The notes under the pieces are model-generated. The model searched no databases, was not told where the DNA came from, and was given only the letters and a program-made list of their open reading frames with translations. This document shows positions 17,784 to 26,802 of a stretch of DNA of 64,000 nucleotides, piece after piece (the first letter of the stretch is position 1; each line of letters begins with the position of its first letter). Source of the DNA: Azophilus sp965247035 (GTDB lineage Bacteria; Pseudomonadota; Gammaproteobacteria; Pseudomonadales; Azotimanducaceae); NCBI GenBank assembly GCA_965247035.1, contig CBDFGJ010000001.1, positions 558,001-622,000 of the forward strand, in the 5' to 3' direction. Made by a program: the position numbers and the translations under genes.

Positions 17784-18952
17784 GCCTGCTGAACAAGTTT
17801 GAGGCGGTCGCCGCAGTGCAGCGCAGCCTTGGCGATCTGGATCCCACCCGTGTGGTCATCGAACGGCTTGAATCTCCCACCTGCGGTGTCATTGACGGCG
17901 TTGTCACCATACTGGCGGGCACCAACAACTATCTTGGCCTCACCTTTGACAGCGAAGGCGTTGAATGCGGATGCCAAGCACTGCGGGATGCCGGCACAGG
18001 CACCACCGGTTCACGCATGGCGAACGGCACCTATGCCGGCCATGTTGCCTTGGAGGCGGAAATTGCTGAGTTCTATGGCTATCCTCGGGCCCTAGTGTTC
18101 TCCACCGGCTACGCGGCGAACCTCGGCACCTTAGCGGCGCTGCTTGGGCCGGAAGATGCGGTGTTGCTTGACGCCGACGCCCACGCCAGCCTATTTGACG
18201 CCAGCCGCCTGTGCCCAGCGGAAGTCTACGTATTTCGCCACAACGACCCGGCCAGCCTAAACGCCCGCCTAGGGCGGCTTGGTGAACGGGCGACAAACGC
18301 CTTGGTGGTGGTGGAGGGGCTTTACAGCGTGCGTGGGGACTTGGCCCCCTTGGCTGAAATCACCGCGGTCAAGACAGAACACGGCGCTCATTTATTGGTG
18401 GATGAAGCGCACTCCCTCGGCGTCATTGGCGAGCACGGTCGTGGCTTGGTCGAGCAAGCGGGCGTCATGGACCAGGTTGACTTCGTCGTCGGCACCTTCA
18501 GCAAGAGCTTGGGCACTATGGGCGGCTTCTGCACCAGCCGCCATCCGCAGCTTGAGCTGTTCCCATATTCCAGTCGCCCGTACATGTTTACGGCATCGCC
18601 CTCGCCGGCCACGGTAGCCTGCACTCGAGCGGCGTTGCGGGCCTTGCGCACCCGGCCGGAATTGAAGCAGCGCCTGTGGCGCAACGCCGAGCAACTGCAC
18701 CAAGGCTTGATCCAAATTGGTTTGCAAGTGGGGCCGACGCCGGGGCCGGTGATGTCTGTGCCTCTGGCGGGCAAGGCCGAAGCGCTGCAAGCTTGGCGAG
18801 CCTTGTTGCGGGCCGGGGTTTACGTCAACCTGATGCTGCCACCGGCGGCGCCAAGCGGTGCCAGCCTATTGCGCTTGAGCGTCAGCGCAGCCCACACCGC
18901 CGAGCAGATCGAGCAAATCATTGAGGCCATGGGCAAGGTGGTCACGCCTTGA
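17780..18952 (+). CDS. Serine palmitoyltransferase-like PLP enzyme (alpha-oxoamine synthase)
   Basis: A 390-residue member of the alpha-oxoamine synthase family, which also includes BioF and KBL. Visible: NNYLGL, GTGTTGSRMANGTYAGH, the PLP-binding LLVDEAHSLGVIGEHGRG, and the Schiff-base lysine in GTFSKSLGTMGG. It is translationally coupled to the acyl carrier protein, which argues for an ACP-dependent serine palmitoyltransferase rather than BioF; no other biotin genes are nearby. The reaction would condense serine with an acyl thioester to 3-ketosphinganine. The ceramide synthase expected to follow in the pathway is not in the window. Confidence 0.85.
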   Translation: MSLLNKFEAVAAVQRSLGDLDPTRVVIERLESPTCGVIDGVVTILAGTNNYLGLTFDSEGVECGCQALRDAGTGTTGSRMANGTYAGHVALEAEIAEFYGYPRALVFSTGYAANLGTLAALLGPEDAVLLDADAHASLFDASRLCPAEVYVFRHNDPASLNARLGRLGERATNALVVVEGLYSVRGDLAPLAEITAVKTEHGAHLLVDEAHSLGVIGEHGRGLVEQAGVMDQVDFVVGTFSKSLGTMGGFCTSRHPQLELFPYSSRPYMFTASPSPATVACTRAALRALRTRPELKQRLWRNAEQLHQGLIQIGLQVGPTPGPVMSVPLAGKAEALQAWRALLRAGVYVNLMLPPAAPSGASLLRLSVSAAHTAEQIEQIIEAMGKVVTP

Positions 18953-19041
18953 TTCAAAGTAAAAGTCATAGCCTGCAAGAGCAGGCGCGAAAGATGGGCG
19001 CTGTTGGGAACTGCACGAACCTTGGTAAGCGCCGTTCAGAG

Positions 19042-19057
19042 CGGCAGAAATTTGTAT
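19042..19057 (+). repeat. Left copy of a 16-bp target-site duplication
   Basis: CGGCAGAAATTTGTAT abuts the left end of ISNCY copy 1. The identical sequence, in the same orientation, abuts the right end of ISNCY copy 6 at 50963-50978. Directly repeated sequence outside opposite ends of an IS is what a target-site duplication looks like. Confidence 0.85.
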
Positions 19058-19766
19058 GTTAGCAACAAATAGAAATGTCCGGCTTTAGAACACATGAGTT
19101 GTCCGCTTTGGGCGGTGTCGGGAAGCCTTGTTGAGGTGCCCGTTATCGATGGCGCAGCGGACATCAGGCAGCCACCGGCAAGTCAGTCTTGATGAGTTGG
19201 CCGGCCGCATCATAATGGGTCAGCTTGCGAGGCCCGTGCCACCAAGACAAGGCACCGTCGGTGCGCCGTAACACCTTCACTTTAGCTTTGATGTAGTGGT
19301 GACGGTGGCGGTCTACCGGAATCTGCAGGGTCAGGCCCTCGAACTCAATGTAGTTGTTCTTGCGTACTTGGCGCTCGTGGCGTTCGCAGAAAATGTTGTC
19401 CAGCTGCACTCCCTCCGGGACCGGCATAAAGGCTGAACCAGCTTCCCGCGGCGGTTGCTCAAACTCTCCGTTGAAGGCTGGCGGATACACCTGCTGGAGA
19501 TACTCATTGGCGGCAGCCATATCGGTGATGGCAGCGGTGGCCGGTTCCTTGACCAGGCGGTCCTAGTGGGTGCGAAAGGCCCGCTCGGAGCGCCCTCGGG
19601 CTTCGGGCGAGTAGGCCGCGATCATCTCCATGCCCAGTTGCTGCAGGGCACGCCGGAACTGCGTCGAGTTGCCCTTGTCCACCTTGCCGCCGGCCATCGG
19701 CGTGTGCCAGCAATGGCTGCCCCGGTCGGTATACAGCGAGCAAAACAAGCCCTCGACCTCAATCAC
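19057..19766 (-). mobile_element. ISNCY (IS1202-like) copy 1, left-end fragment
   Basis: The left terminal repeat (TGTTAGCAACAAATAGAAAT, with two TGTCCG boxes) is intact. The transposase gene runs on the minus strand and only its C-terminal part remains, from the second catalytic Asp (LYTDRGSH), through the Glu in SPEARGRSERAF, to the C-terminal DLPVAA. An in-frame TAG near 19565 (CAG to TAG) adds a nonsense mutation. The fragment stops abruptly at 19766, where the hsdM-linked sequence begins. Confidence 0.85.
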
Positions 19767-19871
19767 CTATTGCACAGGCTTCCAGCTACCTGCTTTTCAA
19801 AAACAACCCGTAGGGTCTGGGCGACCCCGTCGATTCATCGTGCCCTTTGGGTATCATTCGACCAAAGACCC

Positions 19872-19897
19872 GGGGTCAGAGTCTGGGCTCTGACCCC
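19872..19897. repeat. GGGGTCAGAG inverted repeat
   Basis: A perfect 10-bp inverted repeat (GGGGTCAGAG / CTCTGACCCC) with a 6-base loop lies 11 bases beyond the hsdM stop. It may act as an hsdM terminator or be a REP-type repeat. The same structure is at 43620-43645 in the second segment copy. Confidence 0.6.
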
Positions 19898-19908
19898 AAA
19901 TCTCCCAC

Positions 19909-21391
19909 TCACGCGGTATCCTGCTCACCCAAATCATCCGCAATCAACCGCATCTGCTCCAGCGCCGATTCCAAATCTTCAACGATTTCAGCGGCAATGA
20001 CCCCAGGCGGTGGCAAATTGTCTGAATCATCCAGGGATTCATCCTTCAGCCAGGTAATATCCAGGCTGGCTTTGTCACGCGCCACGAGCTCATCGTACTC
20101 ATCCGCCCGCCAGCGGCCGTCTGGCGCATCATCAGACTAGGCCGCCTTCCGATCAAACCGGTTCGCCGAGTTATAGCATTCCACAAACTCATCCAGGTCT
20201 TTGCGCTGCAAGGGGTTGGTTTTCAAAGTGAAGTGCTTGTTGGTGCGCAGATCATAAATCCACAACTGCTTGGTCCACGGCGTTTCGGAGGCTTTTTTTC
20301 TCAAAAAACACCACATTCGCCTTTACTCCCTGCGCGTAAAAGAGACCGGTGGGCAGGCGCAGCAGGGTGTGAACATCGCATTCGTGCAACAGTTTGCGGC
20401 GGATGGCCTCACCGGCCCCGCCCTCAAACAATACGTTGTCGGGCACCACCACGGCGGCGCGGCCGTTAATCTTCAGCAGCGTCTTGATGTGCTGCACGAA
20501 GTTGAGCTGTTTGTTGGAGGTGGTGGCCCAGAAATCGTCCCGCTCGTAGCTGTCTTTATCCTTGGAGACCTTGCCGTCCTCACCCATGATGGTGAACGAC
20601 CCCTTCTTGCCGAAGGGCGGATTGGCGAGCACGATGTCGAAGCGGTCGCCGGGGTCCGCCGCCAGCGAATCCTGCACCAGAACGGGTTCGGACTCCTGAC
20701 TGCCGATGCCGTGCAGGAGCAGGTTCATCGCGCAGAGCCGCGCGACCGACTGCACCAGCTCAATACCGGCAAAGGTGCCGTCTTTCAGTTTTTTCTTCTG
20801 ATCCCGGGTCAGGTTGGGGTCTTTAATCAGGTATTCGTGGGCCGCCAGCAGAAACCCACCAGTGCCGCAGGCCGGATCGCAGATGGTTTCGCCCGGCTGC
20901 GGGTTCACCACGTCCACCATGGCGGCGATCAACCCGCGCGAAGTGAAATACTGCCCCGCACCGGACTTCGTGTCCTGGGCGTTCTTCTCCAGCAACCCCT
21001 CATAGGCATCGCCTTTGACATCCGCACCCATCGACGTCCAGTTTTCCTTATCGATCAGGTCAACTATCAGCCGCCGCAGCTTCGCCGGGTCCTGAAACTT
21101 GCTCTGCGACTTGTTAAAGACCAGCCCCAGCATGCCCTTCTCATCACCCAGCGCTTCCAACGTATGCCGGTAATGATCAAACAGCTCATCACCGTCTTTC
21201 TTTAGCAACTGCTGCCAACCCCATTGCTCCGGCACCATGCTGGCCTGGTTATAGGGCGCCTGCGTACGCTCGTCCGCCATCTTCAGGAACAGCAAGTACG
21301 TTAATTGCTCAACGTAGTCGCTGAAATGCATGCCGTCTGCGAGCAGGACGTGGCAGTAGTTCCAGAGTTTTTGGGTGATGTTCTCAGGCAT
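19909..21391 (-). pseudogene. hsdM: Type I restriction methyltransferase subunit HsdM, copy A
   Basis: The N-terminal ~365 codons encode an intact HsdM helical domain (ITQKLWNYCHVLLADGMHFS) and methylase core with DPACGTGGFL and the catalytic NPPFG. The frame is then lost at a run of seven T on the plus strand (20293-20299), where six would keep it. Restoring it gives DAPDGRWR, KASLDITWLKDESL and the C-terminus LIADDLGEQDTA, but a TAG at 20137-20139 (probably TGG before) also interrupts it. Total length would be about 494 codons. No hsdS or hsdR lies beside this copy; upstream it abuts a broken 23S rRNA gene. Confidence 0.88.
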
Positions 21392-21495
21392 CTTTATTAG
21401 TCATTTGACTCAATCCGATACTTCGAACCGATCTATTCTCTTTGTTGATTTCACATGCTTCTAGCTCGCTTTCCACGCCCAATTCCACTGACCAT

Positions 21496-21703
<208 letters not shown>

Positions 21704-21888
21704 AACTTGAGCGAGCCTGGGAACCCGGGCGACCCAATCATGCCGTTAGGCTTGATTGCGGATTTCAGGTTCAGGTTATAGAGTAAATGCCGGGATAAAT
21801 ACCTTGAAAAGGATGTCATTAAAAGGCTTGTCACTTATCGCTTTTTTAACTTTGTTGTCGTCGCCAAAAGCGTCGATAACAGCCGGTT

Positions 21889-22008
21889 TGCCTGACGATA
21901 ATAGCAAGTAGGTACCACTTGATCCCATTCCGAACTCAGAAGTGAAACTGCTTAGCGCCGGTGGTAGTGTGGGGTTTCCTCATGCGAGAGTAGGACATCG
22001 TCAGGCAT
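21889..22008 (+). rRNA. rrf: 5S rRNA
   Basis: A complete 120-nt 5S rRNA. The terminal stem TGCCTGACGA/TCGTCAGGCA is perfect, and the conserved CCGAACTCAGAAGTGAAAC and GCGAGAGTAGGACATC segments are present. It lies about 185 bases after the 23S 3' end, a normal rrn spacing. Confidence 0.95.
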
Positions 22009-22013
22009 TGAAT

Positions 22014-22044
22014 CAAAAAACCCGGCCAATCCGGCGGGGTTTTT
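22014..22044 (+). terminator. Rho-independent terminator of the rrn operon
   Basis: An imperfect GC-rich hairpin (AAAAAACCCGGC ... GGCGGGGTTTTT) starts 6 bases after the 5S 3' end and finishes in five T. Confidence 0.75.
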
Positions 22045-22098
22045 GTGGGCGCAGGAACCATGTAGAATGAGGCCCTGCTTCCACTGAGGGTTCTTGCC

Positions 22099-23478
22099 TT
22101 GATTCGCTGCGTATTGTTCTTGTTCTTGTCCAGTATGGCCGCTTCGTTGGTGTATGCGGCGCCCTTTGATTCGACCTACAAGGTTCCGGTGAGCCCACCG
22201 GTGCTGATTCGCGATGTAACCATTCTCACAGCGTCGGGCCGGGGGAAAATAGAGCGGGGGTATGTGCTTGCCCGCGATGGTCTGATTGCCCGGGTGTCGC
22301 CCGGTATGCCCGGTGCTGAGATAACCGACGATGTCATGGTCATTGATGGCGGGGACATGTGGCTGACGCCGGGCATTATCGATGTACACAGTCATCTCGG
22401 CAATTACCCGTCTCCCGCCTACATGTCTCATGCCGACGGCAATGAAGGCACGGCACCGGTCACGGCGGACGTCTGGACGGAACATTCCGTATGGCCGCAG
22501 GACCCGCAGTTTCCTCTGGCGCTGGCGGGTGGCGTAACCACTTTGCAGATACTGCCGGGTTCTGCAAACCTGATAGGTGGGCGCGGGGTAACGCTGAAAA
22601 ACACGCCGGGTCGGTCCGTCATGGATATGAAATACCCCGGGGCGCCCCACGGCCTGAAGATGGCCTGTGGTGAAAACCCCAAGCGGGTCTATGGCGAACG
22701 AGAACAAGCGCCTTCCACCAGAATGGGCAATGTTGCCGGATATCGGCAGGCATGGGCCGACGCGGCTGACTACCGACAACAATGGCTGGATTATGAAGAG
22801 TCCATTGCAAAAAGTCAGGAAGACCCGGACAGCACGCCCAAGAGCAAACCCAAACGCGACCTCAAGTTGGAAACACTGGTCGGTGTCCTGGAAGGTGAAA
22901 TTCTTGTACACAACCATTGCTATCGCGCTGACGAGATGGCGGTGATGATCGAAATCAGCAAGGAATACGGCTACAAGATTGCGGCTTTCCATCATGGTGT
23001 TGAGGCTTACAAGGTCGCGGACCTGCTGGCAGAGAATGGCATCTGCGCGGCCATCTGGGCGGACTGGTGGCGGTTCAAAATGGAATCTTTCGACGGCATT
23101 AAAGAGAATGTCGCTCTGGTAGAGAAAGCAGGCGCCTGCGCGGTGGTTCATTCTGATTCTCCCTGGGGCATCCAGCGCCTGAATCAGGAGGCGGCTAAGG
23201 CCCTGGCCGCAGGCAAGAGAATGGGCATGGCGCTGGATGAGTCGGATGCGATTCGCTGGCTTACCATCAATGCGGCGCACGCTCTCGGCATAGAGGAAAT
23301 GACCGGCTCAGTGGAAGCCGGCAAGGCGGCGGACCTGGTGCTGTGGGACGGGAACCCGTTTTCTGTTTACACCAGGACCAGGCTTGTCATGATAGATGGG
23401 GCGATTCGATATGACAGGGCGAAGAGGATAAAACCCGTCACCGACTTTGAATTGGGTCACAGGAGTGCGGAAGAATGA
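22099..23478 (+). CDS. Secreted amidohydrolase (metal-dependent)
   Basis: A 459-residue amidohydrolase-superfamily protein with a signal peptide (about residues 1-20, ending VYAAPF). The metal-binding HxH is in TPGIIDVHSHLGNYP. Later ligand candidates are HNHCYRADEM, AAFHHGVEAYK and the Asp in VVHSDSPWG. The C-terminus has the usual GKAADLVLWDGNPFS return to the beta-sandwich. A TTG start at 22099 gives the signal peptide. It overlaps the next amidohydrolase gene by 4 bases (ATGA). Such tandem exported amidohydrolases are common in Gammaproteobacteria; substrates are likely peptides or N-acyl compounds but are unproven. Confidence 0.88.
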   Translation: MIRCVLFLFLSSMAASLVYAAPFDSTYKVPVSPPVLIRDVTILTASGRGKIERGYVLARDGLIARVSPGMPGAEITDDVMVIDGGDMWLTPGIIDVHSHLGNYPSPAYMSHADGNEGTAPVTADVWTEHSVWPQDPQFPLALAGGVTTLQILPGSANLIGGRGVTLKNTPGRSVMDMKYPGAPHGLKMACGENPKRVYGEREQAPSTRMGNVAGYRQAWADAADYRQQWLDYEESIAKSQEDPDSTPKSKPKRDLKLETLVGVLEGEILVHNHCYRADEMAVMIEISKEYGYKIAAFHHGVEAYKVADLLAENGICAAIWADWWRFKMESFDGIKENVALVEKAGACAVVHSDSPWGIQRLNQEAAKALAAGKRMGMALDESDAIRWLTINAAHALGIEEMTGSVEAGKAADLVLWDGNPFSVYTRTRLVMIDGAIRYDRAKRIKPVTDFELGHRSAEE

Positions 23479-24731
23479 AGCCACTGCAATCGATGATGAT
23501 GTGCCTTGCCTTGTCTTTTTTTGCAGAGGGAATATTTGCACAAGATCTTGTTATCACGGAGGTAAAACGCCCCGGTGATTCGGGCATGATTTCCATGCGG
23601 GTGTCCGATGGCGTTATCACCGCAATAGGTGAAGATATCGACACCGCAAACGCAAGGGTTATTTCGGGCAACGGCGGCTATGTTACCCCCGGTTTCATTG
23701 ATTCCGGCTCAACGCTGGGTATCGAGGAAGTTGGTCTCAGCACCAATGCGGAAGATCAGCAGTACGAAGGCGTGGATATGGGTGCTGCTTTCAACCCATC
23801 CCTGGCCTTTAACCGGGATTCTTCAATCATCCCTTCTCTGCTGGTGGAAGGGGTCACGCATGTATTTCTTAAGCCCTCGCCCGGCAAGGATGTGTTCGCG
23901 GGGCAGGGTGCGCTTGCGAACCTTTCCGGCAAATCAATGGTTTCGGACCCCAAGGCACTCTATGTTTACCTGGGGGAAAGGGGGCGGGAGTTGGCCGGTA
24001 AATCGCGGGCAGCGGCGCTGCAACGGCTGTTGCTTGGCCTGAAAGAAGGGGAAGTCTACGACAGGGAGCGGAAAGCCTATCAGGCGAATCGTCTCCGGCC
24101 TCTGTCATTCCCGATGGAAGATCTGGAAGTGCTGGCGGCGGTGATGCGGCGTGAAAAGAAACTCATCGTGTACGTGGACCGCGCCGCTGAAATTGAAACT
24201 GTTCTGACGTCGCTCGACTCTTTTGACATAGACATAGTTCTGATGGGGGCCAGGGAGGCATGGAAGGTTGCCGATGTTATTCGTGACAGGAATATCCCGG
24301 TTATCCTGAATGCGCTGGACAACCTGCCGAGGAGTTTTGATCAGCTTGGCGCGAGGCTTGACCAGCCCCGGCTGCTGCATGAGGCGGGTATCAGCTTTGC
24401 GCTGATGACGGAAGATCTGTATACGGAAACCAGAATGCTTGCCCAAGCGGCGGGCGTGGCGGTTGCTTACGGCCTGCCCTGGCAGGCGGCTCTTGATGCG
24501 GTGACGGTGAACCCTGCAAGAATATGGGGTCTCGATGACAGGCTGGGTTCTCTTGAACCGGGGAAAAGCGCAACCCTGGTTATCTGGGATGGCGACCCTC
24601 TGGAGGTAACGAGCATTGCAACCCGGGTGTTGATCCATGGTGAACTGATTGACCTGAAGAACAGGCAGGATTTATTGCGTGATCGTTACAGCACTGTCGG
24701 GGAAGGTGACGCGCCCTTTGTCTATCGTTAA
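23475..24731 (+). CDS. Second amidohydrolase-like protein, lacking the HxH motif
   Basis: A 418-residue exported protein (signal peptide ending at about residue 22, IFAQDL) with the amidohydrolase fold: VTPGFIDSGSTLGIEEVG near residue 75, VTHVFLKP, and C-terminal GLDDRLGSLEPGKSATLVIWDGDPLE. The position that should carry HxH reads IDSGSTLG, and later histidine ligands are not evident, so it may be non-catalytic or use another chemistry. Translational coupling to the preceding complete amidohydrolase suggests the two products form one complex. Confidence 0.85.
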   Translation: MKPLQSMMMCLALSFFAEGIFAQDLVITEVKRPGDSGMISMRVSDGVITAIGEDIDTANARVISGNGGYVTPGFIDSGSTLGIEEVGLSTNAEDQQYEGVDMGAAFNPSLAFNRDSSIIPSLLVEGVTHVFLKPSPGKDVFAGQGALANLSGKSMVSDPKALYVYLGERGRELAGKSRAAALQRLLLGLKEGEVYDRERKAYQANRLRPLSFPMEDLEVLAAVMRREKKLIVYVDRAAEIETVLTSLDSFDIDIVLMGAREAWKVADVIRDRNIPVILNALDNLPRSFDQLGARLDQPRLLHEAGISFALMTEDLYTETRMLAQAAGVAVAYGLPWQAALDAVTVNPARIWGLDDRLGSLEPGKSATLVIWDGDPLEVTSIATRVLIHGELIDLKNRQDLLRDRYSTVGEGDAPFVYR

Positions 24732-24745
24732 CAGAGCCGGGCTAC

Positions 24746-24931
24746 TTAAGCGGCGGTTTCTCTGATCCGGGGCGGGGCTTCCTGACCGGCTATCGAGCAT
24801 ACATATCCCAGGCAACGACCACAGCCGGTACCCAGGCCCATTTCATTCGCGATGTCATCCAGCGACATGCCCCGTTGCAGGCATTCCTGCAACTGGCGAC
24901 TGTTGACGTTCTTGCATACACAGATAACCAT
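24746..24931 (-). CDS. bfd: Bacterioferritin-associated ferredoxin
   Basis: A 61-residue [2Fe-2S] BFD-like protein with the four cluster cysteines Cys4, Cys6, Cys37 and Cys40 (CVCKNVN ... GTGCGRC). Bfd delivers electrons to reduce and release iron from bacterioferritin. It is divergent from bfr across a 160-bp regulatory region containing a Fur-like site. Length is normal. Confidence 0.93.
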   Translation of the reverse strand: MVICVCKNVNSRQLQECLQRGMSLDDIANEMGLGTGCGRCLGYVCSIAGQEAPPRIRETAA

Positions 24932-24943
24932 GGGGCTAACTGT

Positions 24944-24963
24944 AAATAAGAATGATTCGTAAT
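24944..24963. promoter_or_regulatory. Fur-box-like operator in the bfd/bfr intergenic region
   Basis: AAATAAGAATGATTCGTAAT resembles the Fur consensus core (AAATGAGAATGATTCTCATT type), 13 bases upstream of the bfd ATG. Iron-dependent repression of bfd would fit the known physiology. Confidence 0.5.
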
Positions 24964-25091
24964 ATCAAGTTTGTTTTCACTGCCGCCCGCTAATGAATAA
25001 CATTCTTAAATCATTGATTTATAAAGTATTTATTGGATTTTAGCATGAATGCTGATTATGACGGTTTTTCCTCCAGAAGAGCCGGTGCCCT

Positions 25092-25577
25092 ATGAAAGTG
25101 CAAGATTCCAGGATTATCGATTATCTCAACCAGGTTTTGAAAAATGAACTGACCGCCATCAACCAGTATTTCCTGCACGCCAAGATCTTTCATGACCGTG
25201 GCTTGAAGCATCTTGCAGAAAAGGAGCGCCGTGAATCCATTGAAGAAATGGAACACGCGGACTGGCTGATGGAACGCATCCTTTTCCTCGATGGGCTGCC
25301 CAACCTGCAAGCCCTGGGCAAGCTGCTGGTCGGCGAAGATGTCGAGGAAATGCTGGGCTGTGACCTGCAACAAGAGATGATCGCGATTCCATTGTTACGC
25401 GAGGCAATCGCCCATTGCGAGTCTGTATCGGACTATGTCAGCCGCGAACTTCTGGAGAAGATTCTGCACAATGAGGAAGAGCATGTAGACTGGCTGGAAA
25501 CCCAACTACAACTCATCAAGGATACCGGCATCCAGAACTATCTGCTCGCACAAATGGAAGAGGGAGGCGATTCCTGA
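25092..25577 (+). CDS. bfr: Bacterioferritin
   Basis: A 161-residue four-helix ferritin. The ferroxidase ligands of E. coli Bfr are all present (Glu18 in NELTAINQYF, Glu51 and His54 in IEEMEHAD, Glu94, and Glu127/His130 in NEEEHVDW), as is the haem-ligating Met52. The product assembles into 24-mers that oxidise and store iron. It is divergent from bfd and followed by a strong terminator, so it is monocistronic. Confidence 0.95.
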   Translation: MKVQDSRIIDYLNQVLKNELTAINQYFLHAKIFHDRGLKHLAEKERRESIEEMEHADWLMERILFLDGLPNLQALGKLLVGEDVEEMLGCDLQQEMIAIPLLREAIAHCESVSDYVSRELLEKILHNEEEHVDWLETQLQLIKDTGIQNYLLAQMEEGGDS

Positions 25578-25630
25578 ACCAGGCCGCCGGGCTGTTCTGA
25601 ACTTTCCCCGGCTAGGCGGGATATAGAACA

Positions 25631-25657
25631 GGGGCCTGTTACAAGGCCCCTTTTTTT
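25631..25657 (+). terminator. Rho-independent terminator after bfr
   Basis: A perfect 7-bp stem GGGGCCT/AGGCCCC with a 6-base loop and a run of seven T, 54 bases past the bfr stop. Confidence 0.9.
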
Positions 25658-25674
25658 GCCTTATATTAGGAAGT

Positions 25675-26802
25675 ATGGGAACGAGACTCACGATCATTTT
25701 TCTGGTTGGTTGGCTGGCTTCCTGCATGACAACGCCGGAGCAGGAAGCCCCGGAGGACGCCGCGGTACTCGATGCGCTCCTGCTGGATGTTACGGTCGGC
25801 GACCCGCAGCAAATAATCCTTGCGCTGCCGCCGTCCGTGGTCGCCGGGCTCGACGATGTGATTGACCCGAGGTGGAGCCAGCTTCGTCGGCTCAGAGAGT
25901 TGCGGGCCCATCTGTTCGATGTAAACAGGCTTCATATTCAGTACGCCCCGGGCGACACAAAAACGGCGGCGGAAACCTTCGAATCCCGCCAGGGCAACTG
26001 CCTCTCCCTGAGTAATCTTTTTGTTGCCGCCGCCAGATATCTTGACGTCGATTCCGGGTTCAAGACTGTCGAGATTCGGCCAACCTGGGGCCAGGAAGGC
26101 GACACCATGATTCGTTATGAACATATTGTTGCGCAGGGTGTGCTTGGCAACTGGAGCGAATATATTGTGGACTTCCTGCCCGATTTTACCCTGGATGAAC
26201 GACCATCGGCGCGGATTACCGATGGGCAGGCGCTGGCGCTTTATCACAATAACCTGGGGGCGGAAGCGGTTATCAAAGGCGATAACGAACGGGCGGTTGG
26301 TCAACTGCTCAAGGCAATCAAGCTCTGGCCGAATAATGCGGATTCCTGGAACAATGTGGGCACCGCCTACAAGCGCATGGGTGAATCCCGGCTGGCGGAA
26401 TTAAGCTACAAACGGGCATTTCGGCTTAACCGCTACAAGTACTCGGCCCTTGTGAATCTCACGCAGTTCTATATAGAGGAAGGCAGAAGAGACGAGGCGG
26501 AGCAGTTTCTCGACAGGGTCAATCGATACTACAGCCGCAATCCTTACTTCCACTTTTATCTGGCGCAAGTGCATTACAACGCCGAGGAATATGAACGCGC
26601 CATTGGCTACCTTGATGCCGCAGTCAAGCTGGAACGCGATGAGCCTGATTTTTACCTGGCCCTGGCGGAGTTCCATCGCAAGCTGGATGATGAAGAAGCA
26701 GCGTTAAAGTTCGATGTGCTCGCGGACAAGGCCGGGGAAAAGCGGCGAACTTACCATCGTCGTGAACGAAGAATCTGGATACCTTTCGTTATCACCCGTT
26801 AG
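25675..26802 (+). CDS. Lipoprotein with transglutaminase-like and TPR domains
   Basis: A 375-residue protein with a lipoprotein signal (LVGWLASC, Cys at about 17). Residues about 95-190 look like a transglutaminase/protease core with a Cys-His-Asp set (GNCLSLSNLFVAAA, YEHIVAQ, DFLPDF). Residues about 195-360 form TPR repeats (NNVGTAYKRMGESRLAE, YLAQVHYNAEEYERAIG, LALAEFHRKLDDEEAA). It is probably exposed in the periplasm; the substrate is unknown. Its end overlaps the convergent MFS gene by 11 bases. Confidence 0.82.
   Translation: MGTRLTIIFLVGWLASCMTTPEQEAPEDAAVLDALLLDVTVGDPQQIILALPPSVVAGLDDVIDPRWSQLRRLRELRAHLFDVNRLHIQYAPGDTKTAAETFESRQGNCLSLSNLFVAAARYLDVDSGFKTVEIRPTWGQEGDTMIRYEHIVAQGVLGNWSEYIVDFLPDFTLDERPSARITDGQALALYHNNLGAEAVIKGDNERAVGQLLKAIKLWPNNADSWNNVGTAYKRMGESRLAELSYKRAFRLNRYKYSALVNLTQFYIEEGRRDEAEQFLDRVNRYYSRNPYFHFYLAQVHYNAEEYERAIGYLDAAVKLERDEPDFYLALAEFHRKLDDEEAALKFDVLADKAGEKRRTYHRRERRIWIPFVITR

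Larger units (their letters stand above)
19359..21391. repeat. Segmental duplication, copy A (IS fragment plus hsdM)
   Basis: About 2.03 kb is repeated at 43107-45140 in the same orientation. Both copies carry the same IS-truncation junction (near 19766 and 43514) and the same hsdM nonsense codon, so the break and the stop predate the duplication. The terminal ~200 bp over the hsdM start are visibly more divergent than the rest. Confidence 0.9.

Noticed and set aside
17780..18952. BioF (8-amino-7-oxononanoate synthase)
   Set aside because: Same fold family, but the gene is coupled to an acyl carrier protein, SDR and acyl-AMP ligase and no biotin gene is near, so the serine-palmitoyltransferase role is favoured.
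18971..18986. GCCTGC-AAGA-GCAGGC hairpin as sphingolipid-operon terminator
   Set aside because: A perfect 6-bp stem 18 bases past the stop, but no T tract follows; too weak to call.
20270..21205. 311-codon plus-strand open frame
   Set aside because: It is antisense to the hsdM methylase core; the same shadow recurs at 44118-44954 in the second copy. No protein motif, no ribosome-binding site.
21952..23280. 442-codon minus-strand open frame
   Set aside because: It runs antisense through the amidohydrolase gene and into the 5S rRNA; the sense strand has signal peptide and metal-site motifs.
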